A stretch of DNA of 52,269 bases from Hydrogenophaga intermedia (GCF_000723405.1 NZ_CCAE010000033.1:1-52269), one strand, 5' to 3'. Shown: positions 1 through 7,859, counted from the first letter of the stretch. Made by a program: numbers and translations. The notes: generated from the letters alone by a model not told the origin.

Positions 1-77
1 CGTTCAAGTCGCTGGCCGCGTACTCGCGCACCAGGACAGCCACGCGGCCCGTGGTCGGCTCCACGAAGCCCGGCGGG
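1..77. repeat. Terminal redundancy, left copy
   Basis: These 77 bases are identical to 52193-52269. The match, together with kleF reading through the joined ends in frame, shows that the molecule is circular and that the assembly overlaps itself. The unique length is 52,192 bp. Confidence 0.97.
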
Positions 78-100
78 TAAGGGAGGGTCTGCTTTGCCAT
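1..100 (-). CDS. kleF: KleF, N-terminal part (split by linearisation)
   Basis: Small IncP-1 kle-operon protein of unknown biochemical role, belonging to the KorA/KorC-controlled maintenance region. The start ATG at 100-98 encodes MAKQTLPYPPGF. Translation continues through the artificial end into 52192-51882, giving a 136-residue protein. The start lies one base after the kleE stop, which suggests translational coupling. No signal peptide or membrane segment is obvious. Identification rests on position after kleE and before korA, which is standard IncP-1 order, and on family resemblance. The split is an artefact of where the circle was opened, not a broken gene. Confidence 0.85.
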   Translation of the reverse strand, partial: MAKQTLPYPPGFVEPTTGRVAVLVREYAASDLN

Positions 101-101
101 G

Positions 102-428
102 TCAAAGCCCTTTCGGTTTGTAGATCGAAACGAAGTAGGTGATCGCGGTCAGCACCGCGAAGTACGCCAGGAACGTCCAGCCGGCATACACGCCGGGCGT
201 GTTCCAGTGGTAGAGCATCCGCACGAACTGGAAGAAGGTGGCTATCGACAGCACCCACTTGAGGATCGGCCAGACCAGCACGGTCGCCACCCATACGAAC
301 TTGACCAGGCCGGCCAGCAGGCCAGCGCCGGGGGCCTTCGCGGGGGCAGCAGGCGCGGCGGCAGGCTGCACCGGCTCGGGCGCGGCGGCCTGCTCGATCT
401 CCTTGGGAAACTTGATGATGTTGGACAT
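102..428 (-). CDS. kleE: KleE, small membrane protein
   Basis: KleE of the IncP-1 kle operon, 108 residues, part of the stable-maintenance region; its biochemical role is not established. The start MSNIIKFPKE at 428 is preferred over upstream in-frame starts because it removes an unlikely Cys/Trp-rich leader and matches the family's N terminus. After a Pro/Ala-rich linker (about residues 13-35) come two hydrophobic segments, one around GLLAGLVKFVWVATVLVW and one around WTFLAYFAVLTAITYF, so it is probably an inner-membrane protein. It is followed immediately by kleF. Confidence 0.88.
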   Translation of the reverse strand: MSNIIKFPKEIEQAAAPEPVQPAAAPAAPAKAPGAGLLAGLVKFVWVATVLVWPILKWVLSIATFFQFVRMLYHWNTPGVYAGWTFLAYFAVLTAITYFVSIYKPKGL

Positions 429-522
429 AGCTTGACCCTCCACACGCTTACGTGTTGAATGCTGGGTGCTCCCACTCGGAAGCATGGTTACGGTGTTCCA
501 GCACCAGGCCAAGCGCCCCGGA

Positions 523-630
523 TCACTCCGGGGCGTTCCTCCACCTGGGGCCGCCCTTGATCTTGCCTCGGTTCACGCAATACTCCTTCTTGGCGTCCAC
601 GATAGGCCCGGCCGTCGCCGACCGGGCCAT
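523..630 (-). CDS. Small ORF in kleB position (35 codons)
   Basis: ATG at 630-628, TGA at 525-523, six bases after the kleA stop. The product begins MARSATAGPIVDAKKEYC and ends RWRNAPE. It lies exactly where other IncP-1 plasmids carry kleB, between kleA and kleE, so it may be a short kleB or a kleB remnant. The ribosome-binding site is weak (AAGAG). A perfect inverted repeat, GCCCCGGA/TCCGGGGC (516-535), overlaps the stop. No comparison was possible, so product status is uncertain. Confidence 0.45.
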   Translation of the reverse strand: MARSATAGPIVDAKKEYCVNRGKIKGGPRWRNAPE

Positions 631-636
631 GTGCTC

Positions 637-873
637 TTACCAGCCAGCCCGGCGCTTGGCCTGCTCGACGGCTTCCATCGACCAATGACCCTTGGCCTGG
701 CCCTCCAGGGAACACCCGGCGAAGTACGCCTTGCCGCGCAGTTCCTCGGCCTTGCGCACCAGCTCGGCGGCTTCGGCCATCATGGCCGCGATCTCGTCAC
801 GGCGGGCCGGGAAGTCGGTCGCTGCCGCACCTTCCAGCTCGTCAATCCAAGGCATGATCTTGTTGTCGCTCAT
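637..873 (-). CDS. kleA: KleA, maintenance-region protein
   Basis: First gene of the kle operon, 78 residues, beginning MSDNKIMPWIDELEGAAATD. It is charged and alanine/glutamate-rich, predicted mostly helical (residues 25-55 read as an amphipathic helix), with no membrane segment. KleA proteins belong to the IncP-1 accessory stability functions; the molecular role is unproven. Its promoter at 925-954 overlaps a KorC operator, with a KorA-type site just upstream, so KorC and KorA should repress it. The same promoter block is duplicated in front of klcA. Confidence 0.88.
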   Translation of the reverse strand: MSDNKIMPWIDELEGAAATDFPARRDEIAAMMAEAAELVRKAEELRGKAYFAGCSLEGQAKGHWSMEAVEQAKRRAGW

Positions 874-924
874 CGGACTTTCTCCGGTAGTTGACCTGGG
901 CGATATGCCCGGCCTTCAAGTGCT

Positions 925-954
925 ATATTAGGGCAAAATGTCCTAGTCTGTCAA
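925..954 (-). promoter_or_regulatory. kleA promoter with KorC operator
   Basis: Minus-strand -35 TTGACA (954-949) and -10 TAATAT (930-925) with an 18-bp spacer. The 17-bp imperfect palindrome TAGGGCAAAATGTCCTA (929-945, plus-strand reading) fills the spacer and touches the -10; it is the KorC operator type known in IncP-1. Confidence 0.85.
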
Positions 955-957
955 GCA

Positions 958-969
958 CTTTAGCTAAAC
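958..969. promoter_or_regulatory. KorA-type operator (one mismatch)
   Basis: CTTTAGCTAAAC, one mismatch from the GTTTAGCTAAAC KorA site, just upstream of the kleA -35. An identical variant precedes klcA at 3281-3292. Confidence 0.75.
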
Positions 970-1002
970 TTTTTTCGCTTTACCGGAATCCGAAGGCTAA
1001 AC

Positions 1003-1015
1003 TTTAGCCGCTAAA
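1003..1015. promoter_or_regulatory. KorB operator O_B
   Basis: TTTAGCCGCTAAA, a perfect 13-bp KorB palindrome between the kleA promoter and korC. Confidence 0.93.
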
Positions 1016-1030
1016 ACCTTTCCCTTGGCG

Positions 1031-1288
1031 TCAATCCTCTTTCCAGATCACGCCCAGCCCGGCCAGGTCGCACAAGATCGCCCATGCCGCATAGGGAATC
1101 GGGGTGTCCTCGCCGATCCAGCGGCGGATCGTGCGGTCGCCCTTCGCGCCCAGCCCCAGCGCCTTCGCGGCCTTGCTACCGCTGAACCCGGCCAGGCGCA
1201 GCACCTCGCGGACTTCCTCCCCGGTCGGCTGCGTCCATCGTTCGGCCGGCTTCAAGCACTCCAGCCGGATATTGGCGTCGTTCGTCAT
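1031..1288 (-). CDS. korC: KorC transcriptional repressor
   Basis: KorC, 85 residues, represses the klcA and kleA promoters by binding the 17-bp TAGGGCAAAATGTCCTA palindromes found at both. The middle of the protein (about residues 35-60, SGSKAAKALGLGAKGDRTIRRW) reads as a helix-turn-helix. The start ATG at 1288 follows AGGAG at good spacing. It is the last gene of klcA-ORF-klcB-korC, 16 bases after klcB, so it is autoregulated through the klcA promoter. Length and sequence fit the IncP-1 KorC family. Confidence 0.92.
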   Translation of the reverse strand: MTNDANIRLECLKPAERWTQPTGEEVREVLRLAGFSGSKAAKALGLGAKGDRTIRRWIGEDTPIPYAAWAILCDLAGLGVIWKED

Positions 1289-1304
1289 TCGTTCGTTCTC
1301 CTGG

Positions 1305-2492
1305 TCAAGTGATAAGCCGCAACTGGTCGAAGCCGTAGCACGACTGGATGCAGCTCGGGTCTGAATCGACCACGCGCCGGCCTGCGCGATTGGTCTTGTA
1401 CGTTACCGGCCTGTCATCGTGCGCCCACACCTGGCGGGTGTCGGGATGCACCTTCACGATGATGATGCGCTTGCCGATGTAGTGGGCGAACACCGGATGA
1501 TGGACGCTCACGATTTCGCACCGCTGGCCGGGCTTGAACTCCACCAGGTCGGCCGGGCCTCCATCGTCATTCCTGGCGATGCTGCAGGTCGCCGTGCTGC
1601 CTCCGGGTATCGTTGCTTCTGGCGATGCAGGCCCGCCCTGGGCCGGCTCGGCATCGTCGGCTTTGACGGTGCTGCAGGTCATCGTCGGTTCCGGCGATGC
1701 GGGATCTCGCTCCGGGCCTGCGCCCTTGATCTTTCCCTTGGCGTTCGACCTGGCGGCCCTGGCCGCCTTGACCTTAGCGGCCGCCTCGGCCGCCCAGCGC
1801 CTGGCAATGAAGGCTCGATGCGAGGGCAACACCACATCGACCAGGACGAACCCCGGCGGCACCGTGACGGTCGCCGGCTCGCGCCGCGCCGGCGGCTCCA
1901 GACCGGCCAGCCAGGCGGGCAGGGGATCATCGGCCAGACGGTCGCGGTAACTGGCCTCGACCATCACCGGGCGCTTCTTCTCGGCCCGCAGCGCGGCCAG
2001 GATGCCGCGCGCAACCTCGTCCACCGTCATGAGGCCCCGCGCCGTGTCGAAGTGCGAGCGGTAGCCCGTTTCGGAGATAAACGGGCTGTCCAGGTCGATG
2101 ACGTGGAACTGGAAGTGGGCACCCAGCGGCCCGCCATAGCCGGCCTCGTACTCCACCAGGGCGCGCATGTCGCCAACTGTGACCAGGAACTGGCCGCGCT
2201 GGCCCCACAAGGGCACGTCGCCCGGCACCGCCGCGCAATGGCGCTCGATGACCTGGCCGGGCGCGTCGTGGTCGGCCATGCTGCCCACGTGCGTTCCGCC
2301 GTTCATTTTCCAGATGATGGCCTCGTACTTGTCGCTGGCCGCCTCGGCGGCAGCGCCGTCGCCGCGCATGATGGCCGCGTCGATCTCGACCACGGCGGCC
2401 GCCAGCAGCTCGTCGCGGTCGCCCGGCAGTTCGGCCGCCGGCGCGCTCCAGTCTTGGCCCGGCTGGGCCGGTGGCTTGCGTTTCTTCGCCAT
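1305..2492 (-). CDS. klcB: KlcB, kilC operon protein carrying an internal hairpin-repeat array
   Basis: KlcB, 395 residues from MAKKRKPP (ATG at 2492), second major gene of the klc operon; function unknown. The start is preferred because GAGGGG sits a few bases upstream, inside a TrfA-iteron sequence. About residues 210-240 contain PPGFVLVDVVLPSHRAFIARRW, very like the C-terminal segment of KorA and TrbA. Residues about 265-315 are encoded by four hairpin-repeat units (1562-1699) kept in frame and reading as Pro/Ser/Thr/Ala-rich, low-complexity sequence. A conserved-looking C-terminal domain follows. The long plus-strand ORF opposite is a GC-rich shadow. Confidence 0.85.
   Translation of the reverse strand: MAKKRKPPAQPGQDWSAPAAELPGDRDELLAAAVVEIDAAIMRGDGAAAEAASDKYEAIIWKMNGGTHVGSMADHDAPGQVIERHCAAVPGDVPLWGQRGQFLVTVGDMRALVEYEAGYGGPLGAHFQFHVIDLDSPFISETGYRSHFDTARGLMTVDEVARGILAALRAEKKRPVMVEASYRDRLADDPLPAWLAGLEPPARREPATVTVPPGFVLVDVVLPSHRAFIARRWAAEAAAKVKAARAARSNAKGKIKGAGPERDPASPEPTMTCSTVKADDAEPAQGGPASPEATIPGGSTATCSIARNDDGGPADLVEFKPGQRCEIVSVHHPVFAHYIGKRIIIVKVHPDTRQVWAHDDRPVTYKTNRAGRRVVDSDPSCIQSCYGFDQLRLIT
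1562..1699. repeat. Hairpin-repeat array A, four units inside klcB
   Basis: Units of 20 bp at 1562-1581, 1608-1627, 1652-1671 and 1680-1699, consensus CATCGTCnnnnnnGGCGATG (7-bp arms, 6-nt loop). CTGCAG follows the first and third units directly. The units differ in the loop, as in the other arrays. They translate in klcB to recurrent PASPE(P/A)T and TCS motifs. Confidence 0.9.
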
Positions 2493-2497
2493 CGGCC

Positions 2498-2512
2498 GCC
2501 CCTCAAGTGTCA
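2498..2512. repeat. Solitary TrfA iteron-like sequence at klcB start
   Basis: GCCCCTCAAGTGTCA, identical to the oriV iteron, lies 1.4 kb outside the origin. On the minus strand its GAGGGG forms the ribosome-binding site of klcB and its TGA is the stop of the upstream 72-codon ORF. Confidence 0.85.
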
Positions 2513-2721
2513 ACGTGATGCCACGCGACCACATCGCGGGCTTCGTAGCCGTGGCGCTTGCAGTCGTCGCAGAATCCCGAGCTAAACCCTCGGTGGTTCG
2601 TGCCGATCCACGCGGCCGGCTTGCCGCATTCGTGGCCGTAGGTGCCCGCCTCGGCGTTGTGGCACTTGCCGTCCGTCGCGTAGCTTCCGGCCGGCTGCTG
2701 TAGGGTGGTGTTCGTGGTCAT
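2503..2721 (-). CDS. Small cysteine-containing hypothetical protein
   Basis: Encodes 72 residues from MTTNTTLQQ (ATG at 2721) in the klcA-klcB intergenic position; an in-frame upstream start exists but this ATG has GGAGCG upstream. Four cysteines, in CHNAEAGTYGHEC and CDDCKRHG, could bind a metal ion as a small zinc-finger fold. No family was recognised. Its stop codon lies inside the solitary iteron that also supplies the klcB ribosome-binding site, so translation of the two genes is probably coupled. It would be co-transcribed from the klcA promoter under KorC, KorA and KorB control. Confidence 0.65.
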   Translation of the reverse strand: MTTNTTLQQPAGSYATDGKCHNAEAGTYGHECGKPAAWIGTNHRGFSSGFCDDCKRHGYEARDVVAWHHVDT

Positions 2722-2765
2722 GGTTCGCTCCTGAAAGCCCCGACCGAAGCCGGGGCCGCCCCTCA

Positions 2766-3197
2766 TCAGTCAATAGCGCGGTGGATTGCGCTGCTTTCGG
2801 GGTGAGTCGTGGCGAACTCGACCAGCTTGTAATACTGCTCGATCAGGTGGTCTTGGGCCTCGCCCTTGGCCTCGTGCGTGAGCTGGTTCAGCGCGAACAG
2901 GCTGGCAACGATGCCGGCGGCGTCAGCGGACAGGTTGCCCTCGTAGCCGTTACCATCGACCAGCACCGCCAGGCGCGCATCGCCCATGTCCGGGGCCATG
3001 TAGTGCCCGCCGTTGGTCAGCGTGTAGTAGTGCCAGAAGCCGCCGCTGTAGTCCTTGGACAGTCGGCGCATCCAGGAATACACCAGCGACTCGCCGCGCA
3101 TGAAGTAGCGGCCGAACGTCGCCGGCAGGTAGTTCATGCGCTTGGCATCGGGGATCAGGGTAGCCGTGACGGCCTCGGGGACAGGTTGCATGCTCAT
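2766..3197 (-). CDS. klcA: KlcA antirestriction protein (ArdB/KlcA family)
   Basis: KlcA, 143 residues, first gene of the klc operon. ArdB/KlcA proteins relieve type I restriction of incoming plasmid DNA without being DNA mimics, so this gene helps the plasmid establish in a new host. Family features are visible: RMNYLPATFGRYFMRGESLVYSWM near the N terminus, YSGGFWHYYTLTNGGHYMAPD in the middle, and the helical C-terminal half with SADAAGIVASLFALNQL. Full family length. The start MSMQPV at 3197 is followed by a possible second Met at 3191. The promoter at 3249-3277 carries KorC, KorA-type and KorB sites. Confidence 0.93.
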   Translation of the reverse strand: MSMQPVPEAVTATLIPDAKRMNYLPATFGRYFMRGESLVYSWMRRLSKDYSGGFWHYYTLTNGGHYMAPDMGDARLAVLVDGNGYEGNLSADAAGIVASLFALNQLTHEAKGEAQDHLIEQYYKLVEFATTHPESSAIHRAID

Positions 3198-3248
3198 CGG
3201 AAGTTCTCCGGTAGTTGACCTGGGCGAAATGCCCGGCCTTCAAGAGCT

Positions 3249-3277
3249 ATATTAGGGCAAAATGTCCTAATCGTCAA
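3249..3277 (-). promoter_or_regulatory. klcA promoter with KorC operator
   Basis: Minus-strand -35 TTGACG (3277-3272), 17-bp spacer, -10 TAATAT (3254-3249). The KorC palindrome TAGGGCAAAATGTCCTA occupies 3253-3269. Confidence 0.85.
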
Positions 3278-3280
3278 GCA

Positions 3281-3292
3281 CTTTAGCTAAAC
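3281..3292. promoter_or_regulatory. KorA-type operator (one mismatch)
   Basis: CTTTAGCTAAAC, same variant as at kleA, immediately upstream of the klcA -35. Confidence 0.75.
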
Positions 3293-3294
3293 TT

Positions 3295-3307
3295 TTTAGC
3301 CGCTAAA
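3295..3307. promoter_or_regulatory. KorB operator O_B
   Basis: TTTAGCCGCTAAA, perfect KorB palindrome directly beside the KorA-type site upstream of klcA. It also lies about 60 bp before the divergent toxin-antitoxin operon. Confidence 0.93.
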
Positions 3308-3326
3308 CCTTGTCCTTTCCCTTGGC

Positions 3327-3347
3327 GTGCATTACAATGTAATTCAC
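3327..3347 (+). promoter_or_regulatory. Probable operator of the toxin-antitoxin operon
   Basis: Imperfect 21-bp palindrome GTGCATTAC-AAT-GTAATTCAC about 23 bp upstream of the antitoxin start. RelB/DinJ antitoxins autorepress by binding such dyads. ATTACAATG within it could serve as an extended -10. Assignment is by position and symmetry only. Confidence 0.55.
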
Positions 3348-3369
3348 GAACCCAACCGGAGAACCGATC

Positions 3370-3633
3370 ATGGCTGCAAACCAGCTCGTACAAACGCGCA
3401 TCGACGGCGCGATCAAGGAAGAAGCGGCGGCCGTCCTGGCCGCGATGGGCCTTACCGTGTCCGACGCGGTGCGGCTGCTGCTCACGAAGGTTGCCCAGGA
3501 CAAGGCGCTGCCCTTCGAGCCGCTGATTCCGAACGCCACCACCATCGAGGCGATGAAGGAAGCCCGCAAGGGCAAGCTGCCGCGCTTCGCCACCGTGGAC
3601 GCTCTGATGGCCGATCTGCATGCGGCAGATTGA
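3370..3633 (+). CDS. RelB/DinJ-family antitoxin
   Basis: Antitoxin of 87 residues. The N terminus (MAANQLVQTRIDGAIKEEAA) is a ribbon-helix-helix strand and helix as in DinJ/RelB, followed by LAAMGLTVSDAVRLLLTKVA, the family's second helical motif. The C-terminal half would wrap the toxin. It should neutralise the downstream YafQ-like RNase and repress the operon through the palindrome at 3327-3347. The last 14 bases overlap the toxin gene. It lies divergent from klcA, between the klc operon and oriV, where it can act in post-segregational stabilisation. Confidence 0.88.
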   Translation: MAANQLVQTRIDGAIKEEAAAVLAAMGLTVSDAVRLLLTKVAQDKALPFEPLIPNATTIEAMKEARKGKLPRFATVDALMADLHAAD

Positions 3634-3901
3634 GCGCACCGGCCAGTTCAAGCGCGACTACAAGCGCGAGGCGAAGGGGCAGCACCGGGCCACGCTCGAT
3701 GCCGACCTGGTGCCTGTCCTGGTCGCGCTGGCCTCCGATCAACCGCTGGAACCTCGGCACCGCGACCACGCGCTGACCGGGGACTGGAAAGATCACCGGG
3801 ATTGCCACGTCAAGCCCGACCTGGTGCTGATCTACCAGAAGCCCGACGCCGACACGCTGCGCCTGGTGCGCATCGGCTCTCACTCCGAACTCGGCTTGTG
3901 A
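3620..3901 (+). CDS. YafQ/RelE-family mRNA interferase toxin
   Basis: Toxin of 93 residues in the RelE superfamily, YafQ branch: ribosome-dependent mRNA cleavage. Family residues are present: RDHALTGDWKDHRDCHVKPDLVLIY with its histidines and aspartates, and the C-terminal RIGSHSELG containing the conserved histidine. The start ATG at 3620 overlaps the antitoxin by 14 bases, typical of translationally coupled pairs. Full family length and no frameshift, so probably active. It sits just before oriV; loss of the plasmid would free the toxin and favour retention. Confidence 0.88.
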   Translation: MRQIERTGQFKRDYKREAKGQHRATLDADLVPVLVALASDQPLEPRHRDHALTGDWKDHRDCHVKPDLVLIYQKPDADTLRLVRIGSHSELGL

Positions 3902-3936
3902 TCGGCGCGGGCCTGGCCCCGCGTCTCACGTTTCTT

Positions 3937-3951
3937 TGACACTTGAGGGGC
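3937..3951. repeat. TrfA iteron, outlying and in the opposite orientation
   Basis: TGACACTTGAGGGGC, perfect iteron in the reverse sense to the main cluster, 500 bp away from it and just past the toxin gene. Confidence 0.88.
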
Positions 3952-4328
3952 GCTTTCCACGCCATCGCCCGAGCTGGCCGACCCCCTTCCTTGGCGTAAA
4001 ACCTGCGGCGGTGGAGTTGCCGCGATGTTTGAGGATCGCGCAGACGGTCGAACCGCGGCGACCTGGTTGGGGAGTGTGAGGGGGTTTTGCCCCCTCGCAA
4101 GTTCTCGAACTTATTGCCTTTCGCCAGGCGCTTGCGCCTGGCTTTCTTAAGCCGCAGCGCCGAAGGCGCTCCATTTGTGGGGTGAGGCCGCTTGCGGCCG
4201 AGGGGCGCAGCCCCTGGGGGGATGGGAGGCCGCTTGCGGCCGGGTGGGATCGAGAAGGGGGGTTTCCCCCCTTCGGCGGCCGGTCATGCTGCGCGACAGC
4301 TTGGGCCGTATTGCCGTTTTTTTCGCCA

Positions 4329-4392
4329 GCTTCTAGGTTAAATACCAAGGTTTATAAGAAATGGTTATAAAAACGGTTAAAAACCTGGTTAG
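4329..4392. other. AT-rich melting segment of oriV
   Basis: Strikingly AT-rich against the GC-rich plasmid, with short direct repeats GGTTTATAA and GGTTATAA plus GGTTAAAA. Its position next to the iterons is as expected for the DNA unwinding element. The call is inferred from composition. Confidence 0.7.
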
Positions 4393-4449
4393 CATGGCCG
4401 AGAAACGCGCGTAAGTCGTTGTCACGCCAAGGAAAAATGCAAAGGGGCC

Positions 4450-4555
4450 GCCCCTCAAGTGTCAATGGATAAGCCCCCCATGTGTCAATACGCTGCCCCT
4501 CAAGTGTCAAGAACCGCGCCCCTCAAGTGTCAGTAGGGCCGCCCCTCAAGTGTCA
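4450..4555. repeat. TrfA iteron cluster
   Basis: Four perfect iterons GCCCCTCAAGTGTCA at 4450, 4495, 4518 and 4541 and one degenerate copy at 4473, with a 22-23-bp period, that is, about two helical turns, so all face the same side of the DNA. Two more copies lie at 4678 (degenerate) and 4712 (perfect). Confidence 0.94.
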
Positions 4556-4895
4556 ATAGCGGGGCAGGGTTCCTAACAGGGTTATCCACAACTTCGGTGG
4601 ATAAGTCCATGCCGATCAGGAACTTAGGCCACCTTTGCGGCCGCCTGGACGGCTCGACCAGGCCGAAATCGGCCGCTGCCCCCCAAATGTCAGCATCGCG
4701 CCGGCCTCGCTGCCCCTCAAGTGTCAACGCCAGGGCTGCGCCGGCCGGAATCGGCCGACTTGTCCCGAAACTGTCCACAACGGCCGCGCCGGTGGGGCAG
4801 GGCAGGGCAGGCCCCGGAAACGGGCCAGGAAGGCCCGTCAGGGCCGCAAAGCCCAGCGGCGAGGGCCACCGGCCCGGTGAGCGTCGGGAAGGCGC

Positions 4896-4900
4896 TGGAA
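4896..4900. repeat. Target-site duplication, left
   Basis: TGGAA directly before the left transposon end; same 5 bases at 13151-13155. Tn3-family elements make 5-bp duplications. Confidence 0.92.
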
Positions 4901-4938
4901 GGGGTCGTCTCAGAAAACGGAAAATAAAGCACGCTAAG
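4901..4938 (+). repeat. Transposon left terminal inverted repeat
   Basis: Thirty-eight bp starting GGGGTCGTCTCAGAAAACGG and ending ACGCTAAG. Differs from the right end mainly at positions 5-8 and at one base near the inner end. Confidence 0.95.
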
Positions 4939-4954
4939 GCGTAACTACCCTCGG

Positions 4955-5389
4955 CTACACCGCGTCGGCACCACGCGGCTCTTTCTCCCCTTGCAGCGAA
5001 GCAATCAGCGGGCAAGAAACGTTCCCTTGCCGCGCATGGCAGGCGAACACAAGTTCGGATAGCACGGTTTCCATGCGCGCCAGGTCGGTCATTTTTTCGC
5101 GCACGTCCTGAAGCTTGTGCTCGGCCAGGCTGCTGGCTTCCTCGCAGTGGGTGCCGTCATCCAGCCTCAGCAGCTCTGCGATCTCGTCGAGGCTGAATCC
5201 GAGCCGCTGGGCTGATTTCACGAAGCGCACCCGCGTCACATCCGCCTCGCCATAGCGGCGGATGCTGCCATAGGGCTTGTCCGGCTCCGGCAACAAGCCC
5301 TTGCGCTGATAGAACCGGATTGTTTCCACGTTGACCCCGGCCGCCTTGGCGAAAACGCCAATAGTCAGATTCTCCAAATTTTTTTCCAT
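4955..5389 (-). CDS. merR: MerR mercury-responsive regulator
   Basis: MerR, 144 residues, represses the mer promoter without Hg(II) and activates it by DNA untwisting when Hg(II) binds. The start [20 protein letters not shown] at 5389 matches the Tn501/Tn21 N terminus; the upstream in-frame extension would run through the operator and is rejected. The winged-helix domain fills residues 8-70. The three Hg ligands are all present: Cys82, Cys117 and Cys126 (in [10 protein letters not shown]). It is transcribed divergently from merTPADE and autoregulates from the shared operator. Confidence 0.97.
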   Translation of the reverse strand: MEKNLENLTIGVFAKAAGVNVETIRFYQRKGLLPEPDKPYGSIRRYGEADVTRVRFVKSAQRLGFSLDEIAELLRLDDGTHCEEASSLAEHKLQDVREKMTDLARMETVLSELVFACHARQGNVSCPLIASLQGEKEPRGADAV

Positions 5390-5394
5390 ATCGC

Positions 5395-5425
5395 TTGACT
5401 CCGTACATTGGTACGGAAGTAAGCT
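5395..5425 (+). promoter_or_regulatory. mer operator-promoter
   Basis: -35 TTGACT (5395-5400), a 19-bp spacer and -10 TAAGCT (5420-5425). The over-long spacer is the hallmark of MerR promoters. The dyad CCGTAC-ATTG-GTACGG (5401-5416) inside the spacer is the MerR binding site. Confidence 0.95.
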
Positions 5426-5460
5426 TAAGCTATCCAATCCAGATTTGAAAGGACAAGCGT

Positions 5461-5811
5461 ATGTCTGAACCTCAAAACGGGCGCGGGGCGCTCTTCACTG
5501 GCGGGCTAGCCGCCATCCTCGCCTCGGCTTGCTGCCTGGGGCCGCTGGTTCTGATCGCCCTGGGGTTCAGCGGCGCTTGGATCGGCAACTTGACGGTGTT
5601 GGAACCTTATCGCCCGATCTTCATCGGCGCGGCGTTGGTGGCGCTGTTTTTCGCCTGGCGGCGCATCTACCGACCGGCGCAAGCCTGCAAACCAGGGGAT
5701 GTGTGTGCGATTCCCCAAGTGCGCGCTACTTACAAGCTCATTTTCTGGGTCGTGGCCGCGCTGGTTCTGGTCGCGCTCGGATTTCCCTACGTCATGCCAT
5801 TTTTCTATTAA
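5461..5811 (+). CDS. merT: MerT inner-membrane mercuric ion transporter
   Basis: MerT, 116 residues, carries Hg(II) across the inner membrane to MerA. Three hydrophobic segments are visible (about residues 16-37, 46-64 and 92-112). The vicinal cysteine pair in the first segment ([10 protein letters not shown], Cys24-Cys25) accepts Hg from MerP. A second pair on the cytoplasmic loop (CKPGDVC, Cys76 and Cys82) passes it on. Full family length. First gene of the mer operon, 36 bp after the -10, with AAAGGA upstream of the start. Confidence 0.97.
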   Translation: MSEPQNGRGALFTGGLAAILASACCLGPLVLIALGFSGAWIGNLTVLEPYRPIFIGAALVALFFAWRRIYRPAQACKPGDVCAIPQVRATYKLIFWVVAALVLVALGFPYVMPFFY

Positions 5812-5826
5812 TCACAGGAGTTCATC

Positions 5827-6102
5827 ATGAAAAAACTGTTTGCCTCTCTCGCCATCGCTGCCGTTGTTGCCCCCGTGTGGGCCGCCACCCAGACCGTCAC
5901 GCTGTCCGTACCGGGCATGACCTGCTCCGCTTGTCCGATCACCGTTAAGAAGGCGATTTCCAAGGTCGAAGGCGTCAGCAAAGTTAACGTGACCTTCGAG
6001 ACACGCGAAGCGGTTGTCACCTTCGATGATGCCAAGACCAGCGTGCAGAAGCTGACCAAGGCCACCGAAGACGCAGGCTATCCGTCCAGCGTCAAGAAGT
6101 GA
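5827..6102 (+). CDS. merP: MerP periplasmic mercury-binding protein
   Basis: MerP, 91 residues, the periplasmic Hg(II) scavenger that hands the ion to MerT. A Sec signal peptide covers about residues 1-19 (MKKLFASLAIAAVVAPVWA, cleavage after AWA-type motif). The mature protein is one heavy-metal-associated domain with GMTCSAC at residues 31-37 supplying the two Hg-binding cysteines. It starts 15 bases after merT with AGGAG upstream and is co-transcribed. Confidence 0.97.
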   Translation: MKKLFASLAIAAVVAPVWAATQTVTLSVPGMTCSACPITVKKAISKVEGVSKVNVTFETREAVVTFDDAKTSVQKLTKATEDAGYPSSVKK

Positions 6103-6110
6103 GGCACTGA

Positions 6111-7859
<1,749 letters not shown>

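Larger units (their letters stand above)
871..969 (-). repeat. Duplicated control region, copy upstream of kleA
   Basis: About 99 bp nearly identical to 3195-3292 upstream of klcA, from the start codon through the leader hairpin (CCGGGC/GCCCAGG), the -10 box, the KorC operator, the -35 box and the KorA-type site. Differences are a few point changes and one base between the KorC site and the -35. The copies drive two separate operons of the same regulon. Confidence 0.92.
3195..3292 (-). repeat. Duplicated control region, copy upstream of klcA
   Basis: Near-identical copy of 871-969: start codon, leader hairpin, -10, KorC operator, -35 and KorA-type site. Here a KorB site follows three bases later, whereas in the kleA copy about 33 bases intervene. 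Confidence 0.92.
3902..4900. other. oriV: oriV, vegetative replication origin region
   Basis: A gene-free kilobase with the parts of an IncP origin. Iteron TGACACTTGAGGGGC occurs at 3937-3951, then inverted at 4450, 4495, 4518, 4541 and 4712, with degenerate copies at 4473 and 4678. A GC-rich stretch (about 4120-4300) holds hairpins and two copies of AGGCCGCTTGCGGCCG. An AT-rich segment (about 4329-4392) with GGTTATAA/GGTTTATAA repeats is the likely melting element. DnaA-box-like sequences are TTATCCACA at 4582-4590, a near match at 4597-4605, and TGTCCACAA near 4770. TrfA binds the iterons. The mer transposon separates this from a further iteron at 13258. Confidence 0.92.

Noticed and set aside
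1419..2585. 388-codon plus-strand ORF opposite klcB
   Set aside because: Arg/Gly/His-rich composition of a GC-rich antisense shadow, no start signal, and klcB on the other strand has clear family features.
4182..5015. Short ORFs on both strands in oriV
   Set aside because: They run through iterons and hairpins and have no start signals or homology-like features; the region is origin DNA.
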